DNA of 64,000 nucleotides from Klebsormidium nitens (GCA_000708835.1 DF237343.1:17832-81831); one strand, 5' to 3'; numbered from the stretch's first letter, positions 46,901 through 59,646 are shown. Made by a program: numbers and translations. Notes: a model not told the origin generated them from the letters alone.

Positions 46901-49757
46901 TGGACAGCTCCTCGTCAGGCTTTTAGACACCCTGCTTAGCGCAAAGTGTCCCGTATTCGGAAGATTTGCTGTCCTGCGGGTCTTCGTCAGGTTCCTCTCG
47001 GCTCTTTCGCTCCTCAGGGAGGCGCCTGAGGATCTGACCAACTTTTAGTTTCTTGGAAGATTCTAGACGCTCTTGGAGCTAAATACTTATGCATGTTGCG
47101 TACGTCTTGGATCTCATTGAGTATCAAGGCTTTCTTGGACCCTTTACGCCTGTTGGAGATACGATCACGGGAACAGGTCTTAGCACCCGGGGTACAACTT
47201 GACGACGATATGAGATCCGCAGCAACATTACCTCACCTCGGGCTGAGAGTAAGAATGTGTATGCGTCTTCGGTCAAGCAAAAAACGTTTGCATGGGAATT
47301 CAAACTCGACCTGATAGATCCAAGCCGTAAATTTCGTCTTGCGCTCCCACAGCGAAGATGCAAATCGTCGCGTAACGCACCTCCTTGTACTTGGCGTTCA
47401 AAAGGCCTACGACGCTCCCCTCGGACTCCTTCCAATGCGCCTCAAACGCGTCTCCGAACAGGAACAGCGAGCACGTGAATCCGGCAAGGTCGGTGACTTT
47501 CCACAAGCCGTACTTGCGCCCGGACGCACTCTCCCGGGGGGTCATCTTCTCTGAGAGCACTGCCGCGGTCGCCCAGGGGCTGGCCGGCGTGCCCCCCTGA
47601 AAAGCAGAGCTGCAAGAAATCGTGCAAATGAGAGTCAGTGAGGGGAGGGTTCGAAGGTTCGAAGAACTGTGAGGTATTATTGGATGGCAAGGACGGAAGT
47701 TGGCAGGATTTGCAAGTGGTGTCCAAGAAGGACAGCTGTTGGAAGGGGTGGCGTTCCAACAGGTTGTCTCGACTGCTCTTGAGCCTTTCAAAAGCACGAG
47801 CGTCGGAATCCAGCTCCTGTAAAGCCTGTCTTTCTTCACCAGAATATGCTTTTGAAGCCTTCCAAGCTGTAGTTTCATACTGGCTGGTTTGACTCTGTTA
47901 TAAACTTCACCTCAAGGCTTTTACAAAACGTTTGAAGCTGACACTCTTGTGTCAACTCATTAAGACCCAACCATCAAAAGCCCTGGTTGGGATTTCTTGC
48001 CGAAAACTGACCTGATTTTGGAAAGGCGTAAGAAGCGGCTCCCTGCAAACCTCTCCTTCACAACGATGCTAGGAAGCAACGGGTTTCTGCAGCAACCACC
48101 TCAGCGTCAGAAGGAACTTGTGTCCACCTGGACGTGCCCCTCTCAAAGCAGAGATAATAACTTTGAACTTGTGATTGAAAAAACTTCGTTTAAGAAGGAA
48201 TCGTTGAGTCCAGGTTACGGGTGTCTCAGCTGGGCCGCAGGCGGCACAGATTGACGTTGTTTGTGTGGCCGAAAATGAGAGACTTCACTTCATTGGACAT
48301 GTGTTGACATCAACCTACTGGAAGAGGCCAAGTGAACCATCCTTTAGAATTGCTAGAAGGAGGGAAAGCTCCCCCATGTCTTTCTCTGATTGTGAATATT
48401 GCTACCCTTGTGCTCAAAGGAGTTGGTACATACACATCTCGGTTCAAGCATAGCACATGATGAGAAACCTCCCTGGCCGGTTGATATCTGACTGGCGCGC
48501 AGAATTCAATTCCTCACAAACCTCAACTTTGCATATGCATCACCTCAGAGCCTACTCACTTGATCTTGAGCCCAGAGTGCGGCTCGACATTGTCCCCCTT
48601 TCCTGGAATCTGACGCGGTTTCCCTTTAGGCGCCTCTCTGGCCGGTGCGGCAGTCTTCTGCACCTTGGCCTTGGCTTTCTCTTCAGTGCCCGCCCTCGCT
48701 GTGCCAAAAGCGGCAGACAGCGAGACTCTGCTCCTGGGGCCTAAGGTCTTGTCCACCTCTGCGAGAGGGAACAATCAAAGAGATGAGCCAGCTTTGAGGT
48801 CTTCACTGGCTGAAGCTGAAGTCCAATTCTGTGTTGATTTTGCTATGGTTGGCATCCGACGCCCTGCTTATTCAAAAGCAGTATAGTATGTTTACTTCTG
48901 GGTGAGAGATCTGAGCACAAGAGATTGCAGATATACAATTACTTTTCATCCACCATTACTCATGGCTAGCCTTGTAATTGCAGTGTTGCCAGTGTAATTT
49001 CCGATCTGAAGAGGAGCGTCTCGCTTCCGCTGTTGTAGGAATGAGATTCAAGAAGTCCAAAACAACCCGACCCAACCCAGCTAGTTTCTCAAGCAACATG
49101 CCCACCTGGTGAGTGGTATGCTCTCGCTGACGTTCCTCCTGCAGGACCGGGGGGGCTTCCAGCTGCCTCCACTTCAAATGCACTGGTCTGAGCGTTTCCT
49201 GACGTCATAGAATGTGGTGTGTTAAATATTGAATGAGCTGGGAGGTAACTGATAAGGACGGTATAGGATACGAAATCATCTTATGTGTGTATCATGGAAC
49301 CACTGCACAGTACTCAGTCAGATTGGAACGTGCCCTTAAACACATCCGGAAGGCAAGGGGAGTTGTTCTCAGTCTCCTTGGACTCACTTGCAATAACTTT
49401 CACACTTATGGTTGGAGGAAGGAAATGCATATGTGCATGTGATTCATGCACCTGCTATGATTGCAGAACTTTGATAAGGATTCCAATTCGGTCTGTGACA
49501 TACCATTTCCTATCCTTGTACTAGAATGGTGTCCGACCAGAAGTAGACATTGTTGTTAAGCAAAAAGCTTCCCCATGCGATTCAGGGTGCTTCTCAAAAA
49601 CTTGGGTGATGCTTCCACCCGAAGGGACATTACAGTAACCTTTGTGAGAGCAGGCAGTTGTACTTTGATGTCAAATTGCAATCTGCTATGGTTCCCTACC
49701 TAGTTCCGCATCGTCTGGCTGCAGCGCCAGCAAAAGATCAGTATCATCGTCCTCCAT
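37924..49757 (-). CDS. MCM10: Minichromosome maintenance protein 10 (DNA replication factor) with giant insertion
   Basis: Eighteen exons (reading order): 49757-49700, 49198-49106, 48758-48560, 48086-48012, 47609-47381, 46736-46591, 46134-46101, 45761-45691, 45314-45180, 44663-44566, 44160-44109, 43910-41789, 41241-41208, 40740-40669, 40058-39988, 39538-39425, 39043-38843, 38010-37924. They give 1296 residues with continuous phase. MCM10 binds DNA, CMG helicase and polymerase alpha at replication origins. The start is MEDDDTDLLLALQ. The OB-fold (about 120-240) includes RFAGSRFLRLSKI, SGRKYGLWKVTDL and FLFGDAFEAHWK. It is followed by the CCCH finger (LCRGTRKDGMPC ... EYCQYH). The C-terminal zinc ribbon (about 1190-1265: WRCDQC, FWACAVCKERTDTVG, HCRKC) and the closing ARGKEHAF motif are family hallmarks. 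Exon 12 alone codes for about 707 residues that known MCM10s lack: charged repeats and a possible C2HC finger. Usual length is 400-900. Confidence 0.92.
38457..38483. repeat. 27-base palindrome in last MCM10 intron
   Basis: Arms acggacgggagc and gctcccgtccgt (38457-38468, 38472-38483) are perfect with a three-base loop. A GC-rich hairpin this tight in the intron between the zinc-ribbon exon and the last exon could affect splicing. Confidence 0.6.
42183..42284. repeat. Two 51-bp tandem repeats in MCM10 exon 12
   Basis: Units 42183-42233 and 42234-42284 keep the reading frame and encode two near-identical 17-residue blocks (KRPSDDVSKAAEAEASR type). A lysine-arginine-proline step in each could act as a nuclear signal. 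Confidence 0.85.
43047..43170. repeat. 54-bp tandem repeats in MCM10 exon 12
   Basis: Units start at 43047, 43101 and 43155 (the third is partial). Each encodes an 18-residue block, GEAVRGKLTEEALKAALK type, predicted to form an amphipathic helix. The high base identity shows recent in-frame expansion. Confidence 0.88.
43260..43660. repeat. Degenerate ~10-residue repeats in MCM10 exon 12
   Basis: On the minus strand the exon encodes a run of related blocks such as RTERNGMRTELDGN, RTEQRDVRTGADGI and RLERNGMRAGSEGT. The base sequence is a loose series of cgttccgctccg-type words. Arg, Glu, Gly and Asp dominate, so the region is probably disordered. Confidence 0.8.
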
Positions 49758-52432
49758 TGCTCCACAATTTTCTCACCCCACCCCTGGTTTTCAGCTATTG
49801 CAGGGTCCTGCCTTGATGGTTGTAAATGCAGCAATCCAAGGGCAAGGAGCACGCCAATTCCCTCTGTTCTCTGTTCTCCAGCTTAACACATCAAAGACGA
49901 AACCTCGAGGTCTTAGGACGCCAGTGGGACGTTGGAAAGTTTTGACCTGTGTGGTCAATGCATACTGCTGATTGCAGAATCTTGTGAAAGCTTGACGCCG
50001 GCTTATCAGCTTATGAAGTGAGGCTGACTTGGAGTTTAGAAAGCACTACCCTTCTGCCCTTCAGCAAACACGAGGGATATGGGAGACAGTAACTGTGGCT
50101 CAGACTCGTACTTCTGACAAGGCGTTGCTGCAACCACTGACTGGTAGGATTTTGCCAAGCTTTCCTCCTGCTTCCTACTTCCTCCAGACCGCCCTGTATA
50201 TGGGCGGTACTCTGTGGAGCACGGCCTTCTCACATGGTATTCAAAGGGCACCACGCAGCCCTGAATGCTTCCCAAGTTCCCGCATGCCCTCTTTGCGGGC
50301 GCCTCTCGTCTTGTCTCAGCACCACCACCATTGCATGAAGCATTCAATATACCGTATTCAAGTATTATAATTTGAACGATTTGGCGCGAAATAGCCGCGT
50401 CGCGGCAAGCGGCCGCGCCTTGGGCTTGGGCGGGCACGCGCGCGCTGAGGGGGATCAGTGATCGGGAACCGTCCGATCTGTCAACCGTCGGTGACACGGG
50501 ACAGGGAAGCTGCCAGGCCTTCGTTAACATCAAGACTTCAACGAAGGTCCGAATTCGGTGTTTTGCGTCAGGCGTACCTTGCCGCTTTAATATGAGGCAT
50601 ACAGTCTGGTAGAAATACTTGATTGATAACATCTACAAGGCAGGCTCAGAATCTCCTTGCGGAGGGAATGGACATCAGCAGGTTCATGAAGGCACGAGAG
50701 GTTGTACTGGTCGACAATGATATGTAATGAGTCAGCAAGTGCTCTACTTCAAGAGGGATCGAAGGGTATGGGCAGTGCGTATTCTAAGAGCAGCTTGTTC
50801 GCTGGCATGTCTTCAGACCTAGTAGTAAAGGTTCTGCTTCCAAGTGCATCATGCATTTCAGATTGCCCCACCAGACCACCATCACATCAGTTTTCGAATC
50901 AGAAGAAATGAAGTACTCCTGCATGGGGGCCAGCGTGCTCGACGAATCGCAGCTCCAACTCCAATTGCTCGTTTACAACGAGACACGTCAATGATAAACG
51001 GCACTACTTGAAATATATTTCAGAAATATATGTACACCAGTACTTGATATACGGTATATATATTGTCGTGCAGGCTGCGTTTAATAGGGGGCCGCAAAAC
51101 TTGGTAGACTAGTCCATACGGCCGGTGCAGAGCAGAAATCACTTCGATGACTTCAAAATGCACACAATCAAACTCTTAAAGTTGACTGCAAGGACCTCGA
51201 GTAACTTGTTTTCTTCTGTACGTTCTGAAAGCACGTGGTGCATCATTGACAGCTCTGTTCTTGAGGCTCTCTTCCTCCAAGCAGCCACTACAACTTACAA
51301 AGCTCATTCAGCGGGTTCACGATCAGTCACGCATGGACTCAGCTGCAGTGTACTTAACAGTCCCCAATTTCAGTGTGGGCCGGGTAAGTTTACGGTACTT
51401 ACGGTGCCAGCCGCTTTGACCTCGGAGTAAATAAAGAGCTCCGAAATTAAACGGACTTCAATCTATAGTCCAAAAGGCTCTGAACAGAATCAGTACGTGC
51501 ACTAGTTCGCCATTGGGCATATCATGGTAGCCGGCCGCGGTGGCATTGATTGGTGCATAGCTCAAGCCTTGAAGCGCGCGCAGACGCAAGCATAGAATTA
51601 TGCGTAAGGGGACCCGGCATGCATACCATTGAACACGTACAGCTAGTGCACGGATGGTAAATCACTGAGAAGGCTTGTTTGCAAACAGTAATACTACTGA
51701 GCGGATTGAAAGCACAAATGATATACACTGACGGTGTATTCTATGGTGCATGAGCGCCATTTTTGGCCTGGTGCCAATTTCGCGAGCACCATGATGCGCT
51801 ATATCATTCGTAAGCTGAATTTCTCTCCTTTTTGCATGTTCTGCTCCGAGCTGACTGACCATTATCAGGAAGTTGTGTGTGCAAGTAGTTTACATTCTTT
51901 TCTATCAACGACCTGTGACCGAGGTTTACAGCTATACTCCTACAGATCCCAACCACTCTCCCCGTATCATAAAGAAGCACCCATCCGAAGCCTTACATAG
52001 GTGGAGGAGGCGCTTGCTTTGGTCTTAGAACCCGGTGTATGTACTCCCTGATTTCCGGCACCATCCGTTGGATCATCGATGTGTAACTGCAATCATTTAT
52101 AATCAACTATCAATTATCAGCCAAGTTGCAATGGTTCACAAGTGTGTTATCCAGAATTCGCACGTGGGTGAGGCCTTGCCACAAAGTTCGAAACGCTGAC
52201 TATGCGCATAATTGAGCCCTGCTGCACAAAAAGTCTCCTGACGCCGATACCACCAGACATGCGAGTGTTGGCAGCTTTCCTCTCCGCCTCACACCTCATG
52301 AAGATCCTGTGACCTGAAGAGTTGCCGTTCGGTCCAGCAGACGGGCAACTGCTTTGGCGTCCACCTTATCCTAAGAAGTTGCTTCAGGAGCTGGCTTCAA
52401 TCAGGCCGGAAAGAGAGTCTGAAAAAGCTTGC
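49758..52432. other. Intergenic region, MCM10 promoter to ARIA-like 3' end
   Basis: This holds the MCM10 upstream region with an E2F-type site. A GC-rich island (about 50390-50460) may mark the promoter core. From 51000 onward the DNA is AT-rich and featureless. A 198-codon minus frame at 50036-50632 has no motif and overlaps the promoter. A missing last exon of the ARIA-like gene could lie here but I could not identify it. Confidence 0.4.
50380..50391. promoter_or_regulatory. E2F-type binding site upstream of MCM10
   Basis: tttggcgcgaaa is a near-palindromic match to the E2F consensus TTTSSCGC on both strands. It lies about 620 bases upstream of the MCM10 start codon at the edge of a GC-rich island. 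E2F/DP factors drive S-phase genes, including MCM genes, in plants and animals. Binding here is inferred. Confidence 0.6.
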
Positions 52433-55400
52433 TTACATGGGCAAAGCTGACGTCTGCTCGTGGTGCTCCAGCGTGAAGATGACACATTGATGCCGGAGAG
52501 TGGATGCATGGTAAGCTTCGGCCAACTCGTACACGTCCGACACGCAATCCACCGCCAGGTCCTTCGCTATGGCGTATTCACACTGCCGCTTGAGGCCTTC
52601 TAGCAGGTACTGGTCCGCAGCTCGGAGCAGGTCTTGGGCGATGTCGGGAGTTACGTCTACTGTGCCGGTGTAAATATGCCTGGAGGACCCATACCGAAAA
52701 TCAATCAGTGTACATTCAGGGGCCGAGCGCTCGGTTGATTGCAATGAGCCGAGGGTGGAAACCAGAAGCAAAACGGGCCCGACAAAGTGGGGCATACCGT
52801 GAAACTTAAAGATGCACCTCGATCTGAGTTAGTCCGTTCAGAATTCTGAGATCCTATGCAGGGTTCCTAGAGAGAAGGACACCAGTCGGAAAAAGCTACA
52901 GACATGGAAGGAATCAGTTGGTCAGTCTAACCTGAACTAGGCTCTGATCTTTCCAAACTGTACTCTGACCCATCTCAAGTCCGCTCCAGAGTTACTCGAA
53001 TATGCGTTTCCAGATACGTTTGTTGGATACTGTAGGTCCCAAGTAGTCCCACATCCATGATACGTAAGAACCCCCTTCTCATACACGAAAGAAAAGGTGA
53101 AACGCACCTCATCATGGCCTCAAACACTCTCCAACTGATATTCGGTATCTCGATGTCTTCTGCTTGCTTCTCCTGCAGAGGACAACGAATCCCGGTCAAT
53201 CGTGCTTCTCGGCTGCATAAGCGGAGCACTTAAGATAGCCAGTACGAAAGCTGGAAAAGGCCGGGTCGCTGTATGCGACAAGTACCGAATCTTGAGACAA
53301 ACTGAAACATCTTGGGTCGTCGCTTTCAAGCCAACCAGTGAGCTGCGGCTAAAGACACGGTGGGCCGCCCTGCAAGTAAATCCATAAAAGTACTTGCTCA
53401 GACGTTGCCAATCGCGAAGTCGGAAGCGCAAAATCGACAGCAATACTCACCCGATAACCACCATCGAACATGGCTCTGAACGCATCAGAAGAGGCCAGCA
53501 GAGCAATGCGGTGCGCGTAGAAGCGCTGGCCATCGACCACGAAAGATACGTCCGACAGCGTTCGACAGTTGACGTACTGCTCCCCAAGATACACCTGCAC
53601 GACGAAACGTAAGTAAGTCTTAGGCTTGTTATTGTTCTTTCATCCTAGCAGTCAAAATCTATTGCGCCAGGGCACTTCTTTCGACAGTTCCTCACCCTAC
53701 TTTGCATGGAAGCGCGGACAATAGCCTGGCATGGCAAGAGGACTGCGACGGGCGCACCAGACGCGAACACGGCTTTCTGCAGCCGTTTCACAACTAAAGA
53801 AGATGTGAGACAACCCTACAGCACTTGCACTCGCTAGAAACCTGGGTACAAAGTGGACCAACGTTCGCCACTCATGCTCCCACCATAGCTTCGCCTAAAG
53901 GCACGATCATTCAGACAGAGTCGGAAAGGAAACCAGGAAACAAGAAAGAGTAGTGCATCCCTCCGGCTTCGTACAGCGAGCCCAACCAGAACCAAAATCC
54001 TGGACACGAACCAGAGCGAATATCGGCTTCCGGAAATGAAAGCAAGCAAAACACCAGATTCGGCCTCCAATTGGAAACAGCAACCACTGATAAGCGCAGC
54101 GGCGCACCTGTGGCGTGGGCGGCGGCGGGGCGTTCTCGACGGGCGACAGCGCGGCCGCCTTCTTTGCGAGCGTGTAGACCGCGAGCGCGCCCTCCTGCTG
54201 CAGCTTGGGCGTCATGGTGGAGCCCATCATGTCCAGCAGCACCTCCAGGCCGCCGCCGTCGCAGAAGATCAGCCGCTGGTCGTCCTCCCCCGAGAGGTGC
54301 GCCTGGAGCAGATTGCACAAAAATCTCAAACTTCGACACCTTATCACTTTACGGGAACATCCGACCGTCTCAGATGCTTTGAAACTTGCCCTCTTCAGGA
54401 GCGCGTGCCGAGATGTTCAAAAGCGTGTTTGTTTAGCTCGTGCAGAAGCGCTTCTTGCGCACATGTTCAGAATCGCTACTTGGCAGGATGTTTCAGAAGC
54501 ATTTATTGTTTGGAGCGTTGAAAGCTCCTTCGACCTTGAACGAGGGGCAACAACGGGGTGATGTCACGACGCCCTAAGATAAAACGAGGCATCCATGTTG
54601 AGCGCCTTTGACATAATGTACGGCGATCCAAGAAGAAAAGAGTTGGCTACAGTTTACCAGCGCGATGGCGACCCGCCGCTGTGTCTCCTTGTCCGTGCTG
54701 CGCAGCAGGTACAGCAGGTGTCGTAGCACCCGCCCCGAGATCTTCTCCTCCAGCCGCTTCAGCGTCTTTTGAACACAATCCTTGGACGCCTGCGAGTGCC
54801 AGGCGGATTGTTTGATAAAATAAACAGAGCTGGTATGTGCCATATAGCAAACGAGAGACATAAGAGATTTATGATGTTGAATTGTACACGAAATGGTCCA
54901 GACCGAGTAGCTCATGGGATACGAAGTTGGGTGGGCTTTCTGTGATGCTGATCAAGGGACGAAGTAGAAGGTGCTGTAACGAGTCCCCCCCAAAAAAGGT
55001 CAGCTGCCGAACGTTGTCTACCTGAAGGATGAGCTCTGCGTCCCTCAGCTTCTCAACCCCACCCTCTCTCACGATCTCGGCTAGATTGTCCTGCAGGGAG
55101 AATAATGACATGATGAGTTGCACATATCTCAACTGCTGCAGGAAACAACGTTGGAGTCTGTCTTGCCAGGGGTTGAGCCTTCTTTTTGCTGCAACACGAT
55201 TCTCCACAGCAGGTTCTCAGGCATAAAAAGCCGCACTCCATATGCACCAACCAACGTCGTCCGAGTCGACAAAATCAAACGTCTATTGCTCCGAGCAACA
55301 AGAAAGTCAACGCACAGCGTGGATGAAGATACCCGGAGAGCACATAACGACAGATATTCAGAGTATTCAGCAATAACTTGTCGCGTTACCTCGTTATCTG

Positions 55401-58400
55401 CCAGGCCGTAGAGCGCAAACGCAGCGTTGTGTTGGACAGCCCCGCTTTTTGAATCGAGCAACTCCAGCAGCGGCCGCAGACCGCCGTCATGCACGATGCC
55501 AGCCTCGTTGTCCTTATTCTGCACAGTGAGAATCTGCTTTTACAGCTGCAATCTGACAATCTTGGGTTGTCCGTTCCAAACCGAATGAAACAACCCCTCA
55601 TGCACACAAGCTGTTCTCCCCTTCGCGGCATGGAAACCCCCGGAAGCAACTGGCCGACGCCCTACGCGGCTCAACACCTTCTTCGAGATTCCGGGCACAG
55701 CCCTCCTCACAGAGCGACCGAGAAACAGGTGACACTCGCACCCAGCAGGAACATTTACAGACGCTCACTCACCTGTGCTAATCTTCCAAGTGCAAAAGCC
55801 GCCATCTCTTTCAACTGCAAGTCGGGAGCCTCCAGCATTTTGATGAGCGGTCGGACGGCCCCCCGCTGCACTATCCGGACCTGCGGACAAGGAAGTTCGC
55901 TCAGAGCCACGGATCTGATTACAAAATACAAACGTTCTTTCCAAGCCCCCACGCACAGAAACTTGCTAAGAGGATGGATCTCAGAGTTCGAGCAGTTCGT
56001 GCATACCTTATTTGCCGAACGTATCGAGGAACAAAGTTCGTTCTATAAAAAGACGGGTTTCCCTGACCTAAATAGACTGACTGTGGCTCTTCTGTGGACT
56101 TTGATCACCAGCAAAAGGCCGGCAACACGACGACGACCCTCCTCAAGGGTCCAGTCCACGGTACGACTAACCGCCTGCAGTCGAAGCGACTGCGGCCCAA
56201 TTTTGGGCAAAATACACAATAAGACCCATCCTGTACACTTTGAGCTCTCACCTTGCAGTCGGGCTCGGCGGTAGAGAACTGTCCCAGGAGGAGGGCCGCT
56301 TCTCGTTGGCTCTCGGGGCAGCGAGAGCTAAGAAGCGAGATGACGGGCTGCAGGGCGCCCTCTTCGAGAACCCGTTTTTTGATGGTGGGGGAGGAGTGGA
56401 CCAGGTTTCCCAGGACGCCGACCTGGAAACGAGGAAGAACTTTTGCAGATTGTTTCAACCGGTACAGTCGTTCGAAGACTCGTGCAACCAATCGATAGTG
56501 GGGGAGGAGGGGACCAAGTTGCCAAGACCGCCGGCTTGGACACGGGGGAGATTGTAAGCGAGTCCTGTCAATTGGTTAAAGCGGTTCTATGACCTCAAGG
56601 ACATCGTTGATGGTGAGGGAGAAGTAGACAAAGCTGCCGAGGATCCCGACTTGGAGACTGCATTCAAATTTCGGGGCTTCTTTGAACTGCAGCAGTTTGT
56701 TGAATTGCGCGACTTCTGTCAAGACGGTATATCGTGCGAGGAACTAGCTGCAATTGCCCGCTCTTACTGCGCTTGATCGCACCATAGGCAACCTTCTAAT
56801 GATGAAGACGGACTCCTGCCGACTGGTTATTGCGTAAGGAGTGCGTTCCCCCCAAAGCCCCTGACGAATTGCTGTTTCATCCTTGACCAGGCATTCTAGA
56901 CAATTCAGGCCGTTTGTTGCAGTGGACGAGTGCAGTCGCCTTCTCAATGGCAGCCGCCATCACGAAAGCGAAAACAGGGTGATTATAACTGCTACCAAGT
57001 CTGATTATGAGATGCACGCTGAATCTCCTGTGACTGTCTTATTCAGGTTTGAACATACAAGGAGCGCTGTATGACACTGTCGTTTGTCGGGTAACTCTTG
57101 GCCACGTTTGTACACAAGAATTGGCGCAGAACAAGGACTTACAGCTTCATAATGGATGCCGACATCCTCGGAGCGCAGCATGAAGACCAGAGTCGGCAAT
57201 GCTTGGCACTCCACGATCTGCACAAGGGAAGAACCTTTTGCGACTCCAAAGTCGCTCTTCGATCTTTACGGCCAACTCTGACTACTACTTGCACATACCC
57301 CATCTCGTAAATCGACAGCCATCACTACAGATGCTTTGAACTCTGATCCGAGCTTCGCTTGTTTCTTGTGTCGACGCTATAAGAGAGAACAGCAGACCTG
57401 ACCTCTGCAACAGAAGACCTCGAAACGAAGTCCTTCATGCATCACGTCTGGTTTTTGCGACTAAACCCAGGCTCGCCGTCACTTATTGATGCAGATTGAC
57501 AAAGCGTCTGGAGGGTTTCAACATAGATACGTTGGCGTTGATATGAAGTCCTACTTACAAGACACCGAACATAGATTGAAGAAGGAAACTCCAACTCCTC
57601 ACCTGCACCTTGTTCTGCTCATTCTTGAAAGCTAGCGTGCGCAGTGATCCAGCTGCTGCTCGTTGAACTTTGACGTCTGGACACTCTAGAAGGGCGACAA
57701 GAGGAGGGATGGCGCCTTCGCTTCTGCAAAACAAGAGTCGCGGAGTGTTGTCGCTTTTAAGGACAAAAAAATCGCTGCTGCAGACAAGAGCCACAGGGAG
57801 TTCTTTACTGCTGAGTACAGAGAGAGCGAACAGATCTATACATTGAGCACTGGAGAGTATTGCCCCTTCTTCGAACTCCTCAGATGATTGAACAAGTCCA
57901 AGCGAGACTGCATCATAGTAACGTGCTGAGAACACCGCTCTCACCTGACTCGTGACTTGATGTTAGCATTTTCATGCGCCATGTTTGTGATGGCATCTGC
58001 CGCCCTCCGTATTGCTCCATAAACGACCCTGTCCCCGTAAGTGGCCGGCCGTTGCAGAATGGAGATAAGAGCAGGGAGGGCGCCGGCATCCGCTATCATT
58101 CGTTGGTGCTCCGGCTGCAGCAAGGTATGACGCGTAAGACCGATTGCAGTTTCTAGAGACTGTACTTGGAGCGAGGTTCAACTGGAAAAAGTCCTTGAAT
58201 TTGATCAATGTGACAAGGATCGCTGCTCCTTCCAGACATCCAGAATTCAGCAATGCTTCTGGCAATGACAGAGGCAGTGCTTTCCATTGGATAGAAGACT
58301 TGACATGTTTGTGGCCTGACTGTCTTTGCAGGTTGCCTGAGGTGGCTGATTTCCAGTGAAGAGAAACATCTGAGGCTTGCAAAGACGAAATTGATCGCAG

Positions 58401-59646
58401 AACCTACAACCTATGCTGGCAAAAAGCTTGATTCACACCGATGCAACCATTTCAAGAATAAGAGCTGAGCATGATAGCTCCATCAACCAGGGCATGAACT
58501 GTACCCATCCAGCAAAGCGGTGTCAAGACAGAAAGTCAATGTGAAAGCAACTGACCAGGCAAGCGGAAGCAGCCTAGAAGAAGAAGAACAAGAGGCACTC
58601 AAATCGTTTTTCAAAAGACACTGTGTCCCGTCAAGGGATCCCTCACCTTGATTGCCAGCAGGCCCAAGGCAAATGCTGCATCCTTTTCAACCTCATGTTC
58701 ATATGCTATTCTTTCGTCAGGGTGCAGCAACGGAGGTGCCGCTAAATGCGGGACAAGGGCGTCTACTGCACCGGTCTGCACTATCATGTCAATGTTTCCA
58801 CCTGCAACCAAGAAGACTGGTTGCGCAAGCTGCCTCGAGTTTCATATCATCACAGATTACTGCTCATCAGATTTTAAGATCTTCCCACACAGATCCTTCT
58901 GAATTTCAGAACTGACTCAGCACGTCAACACAGTATTTGTTCTAGATTGACAGGACTAACAAATCCCAACCTGTCCGCAGCATATCCGGTTTTGGTGGTG
59001 CAGTTGTATCTGTTGAGCTAGGTCAGTTTACACAGTGACACAGGTTCTTGAAAGCTTGATTATAGTTGTGAGAATATGGGCGTGGTCAGTAGATTATGTC
59101 ACTCTGGACTGATCAGTGGCTCAAGAAAACAATGAGCAGCTTGTGGACACGGACGCAGCTGACAAAGACACACAGAGTTTCTCAACAAACGTCTATGAGG
59201 AACTTTTTGAGAAACTAGAGCAGCTTTTCCTACAGAACCAAATGCTGCTTGTTGGCATATTGCTTCACCATTCGCAAGAGGGCAAACACACTGGAGCCTG
59301 AAGAAATAAGCTCAATATGCACTCAGTATGGCAGATTGCATTAAGAAGTGGCGCAACAAAGCGAAGTACTTATGAAAGTGCAACTCAAGCTATCATGAAG
59401 AAAGGTCCTTTCTGCCGTACCTTTTTTTGCAAAGTCAGCTAGTGCGTGAGCAGCTTGTCGAGCCGCATCCCTGTCTTTTGCTCGGAGCGAGTAGGTGGTT
59501 CTGAGAACACTGATGTGCATTTGTATCTCGCGGAGGGCCAAATCCGTGTCGTCCCCTTCACCAACAGGAAAGAATGTTTCTGAATGCTTTCGCTTCTGCC
59601 CCTTCCGCTCATTCTCGCTAGCATCTGGACCCGACACGCTGGACAT
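52433..59646 (-). CDS. ARIA: Armadillo-repeat and BTB protein (ARIA/ABAP1 family)
   Basis: Fourteen exons (reading order): 59646-59421, 58801-58647, 58114-57945, 57723-57603, 57217-57143, 56422-56252, 55880-55773, 55518-55390, 55090-55022, 54789-54658, 54302-54108, 53594-53451, 53172-53108, 52679-52433. They give 668 residues. The N-terminus has ERKGQKRK, a nuclear signal shared with Arabidopsis ARIA. Armadillo repeats cover about 70-515 with family landmarks EKDAAFALGLLAIK, AIRRAADAITNMAHEN, KVQRAAAGSLRTLAFKN, VLGNLVHSSPTIKK, ESQREAALLLGQF, HNAAFALYGLADNE. LSPVENAPPPPTPQVYLGEQ leads into the BTB domain (LSDVSFVVDGQRFYAHRIAL, FDGGYREK, IYTGTVDV, LLRAADQYLLEGLKR). ARIA binds the ABA factor ABF2; ABAP1 binds replication-licensing proteins. 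The end, LPM-stop, is about 35-40 residues shorter than relatives, and the last codons overlap a good donor (cccat|gtaagc), so a final exon may be missing. Confidence 0.92.
56484..56710 (-). pseudogene. Two decayed tandem copies of the start of ARIA-like exon 6
   Basis: The acceptor region and first ~60 bases of exon 6 (near 56371-56437) recur with a period of about 114 bases: anchor words gatggtggggg at 56381, gatagtggggg at 56494 and gatggtgaggg at 56609. Read on the minus strand, copy 2 still encodes GLGNLVPSSPTI and copy 3 VGILGSFVYFSLTI, against VGVLGNLVHSSPTI in the real exon. Both copies lie in the upstream intron. Copy 2 keeps an AG before its start and could be an alternative acceptor. 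Confidence 0.7.

Noticed and set aside
47697-47878. Upstream extension of MCM10 exon 5 in an open frame
   Set aside because: The residues have no family similarity, and the cttgcag acceptor at 47610 gives the correct phase from exon 4.
50036-50632. Minus-strand open frame of 198 codons before MCM10
   Set aside because: It has no recognisable motif, no splice-consistent neighbours, and lies over the E2F site and GC island of the MCM10 promoter.
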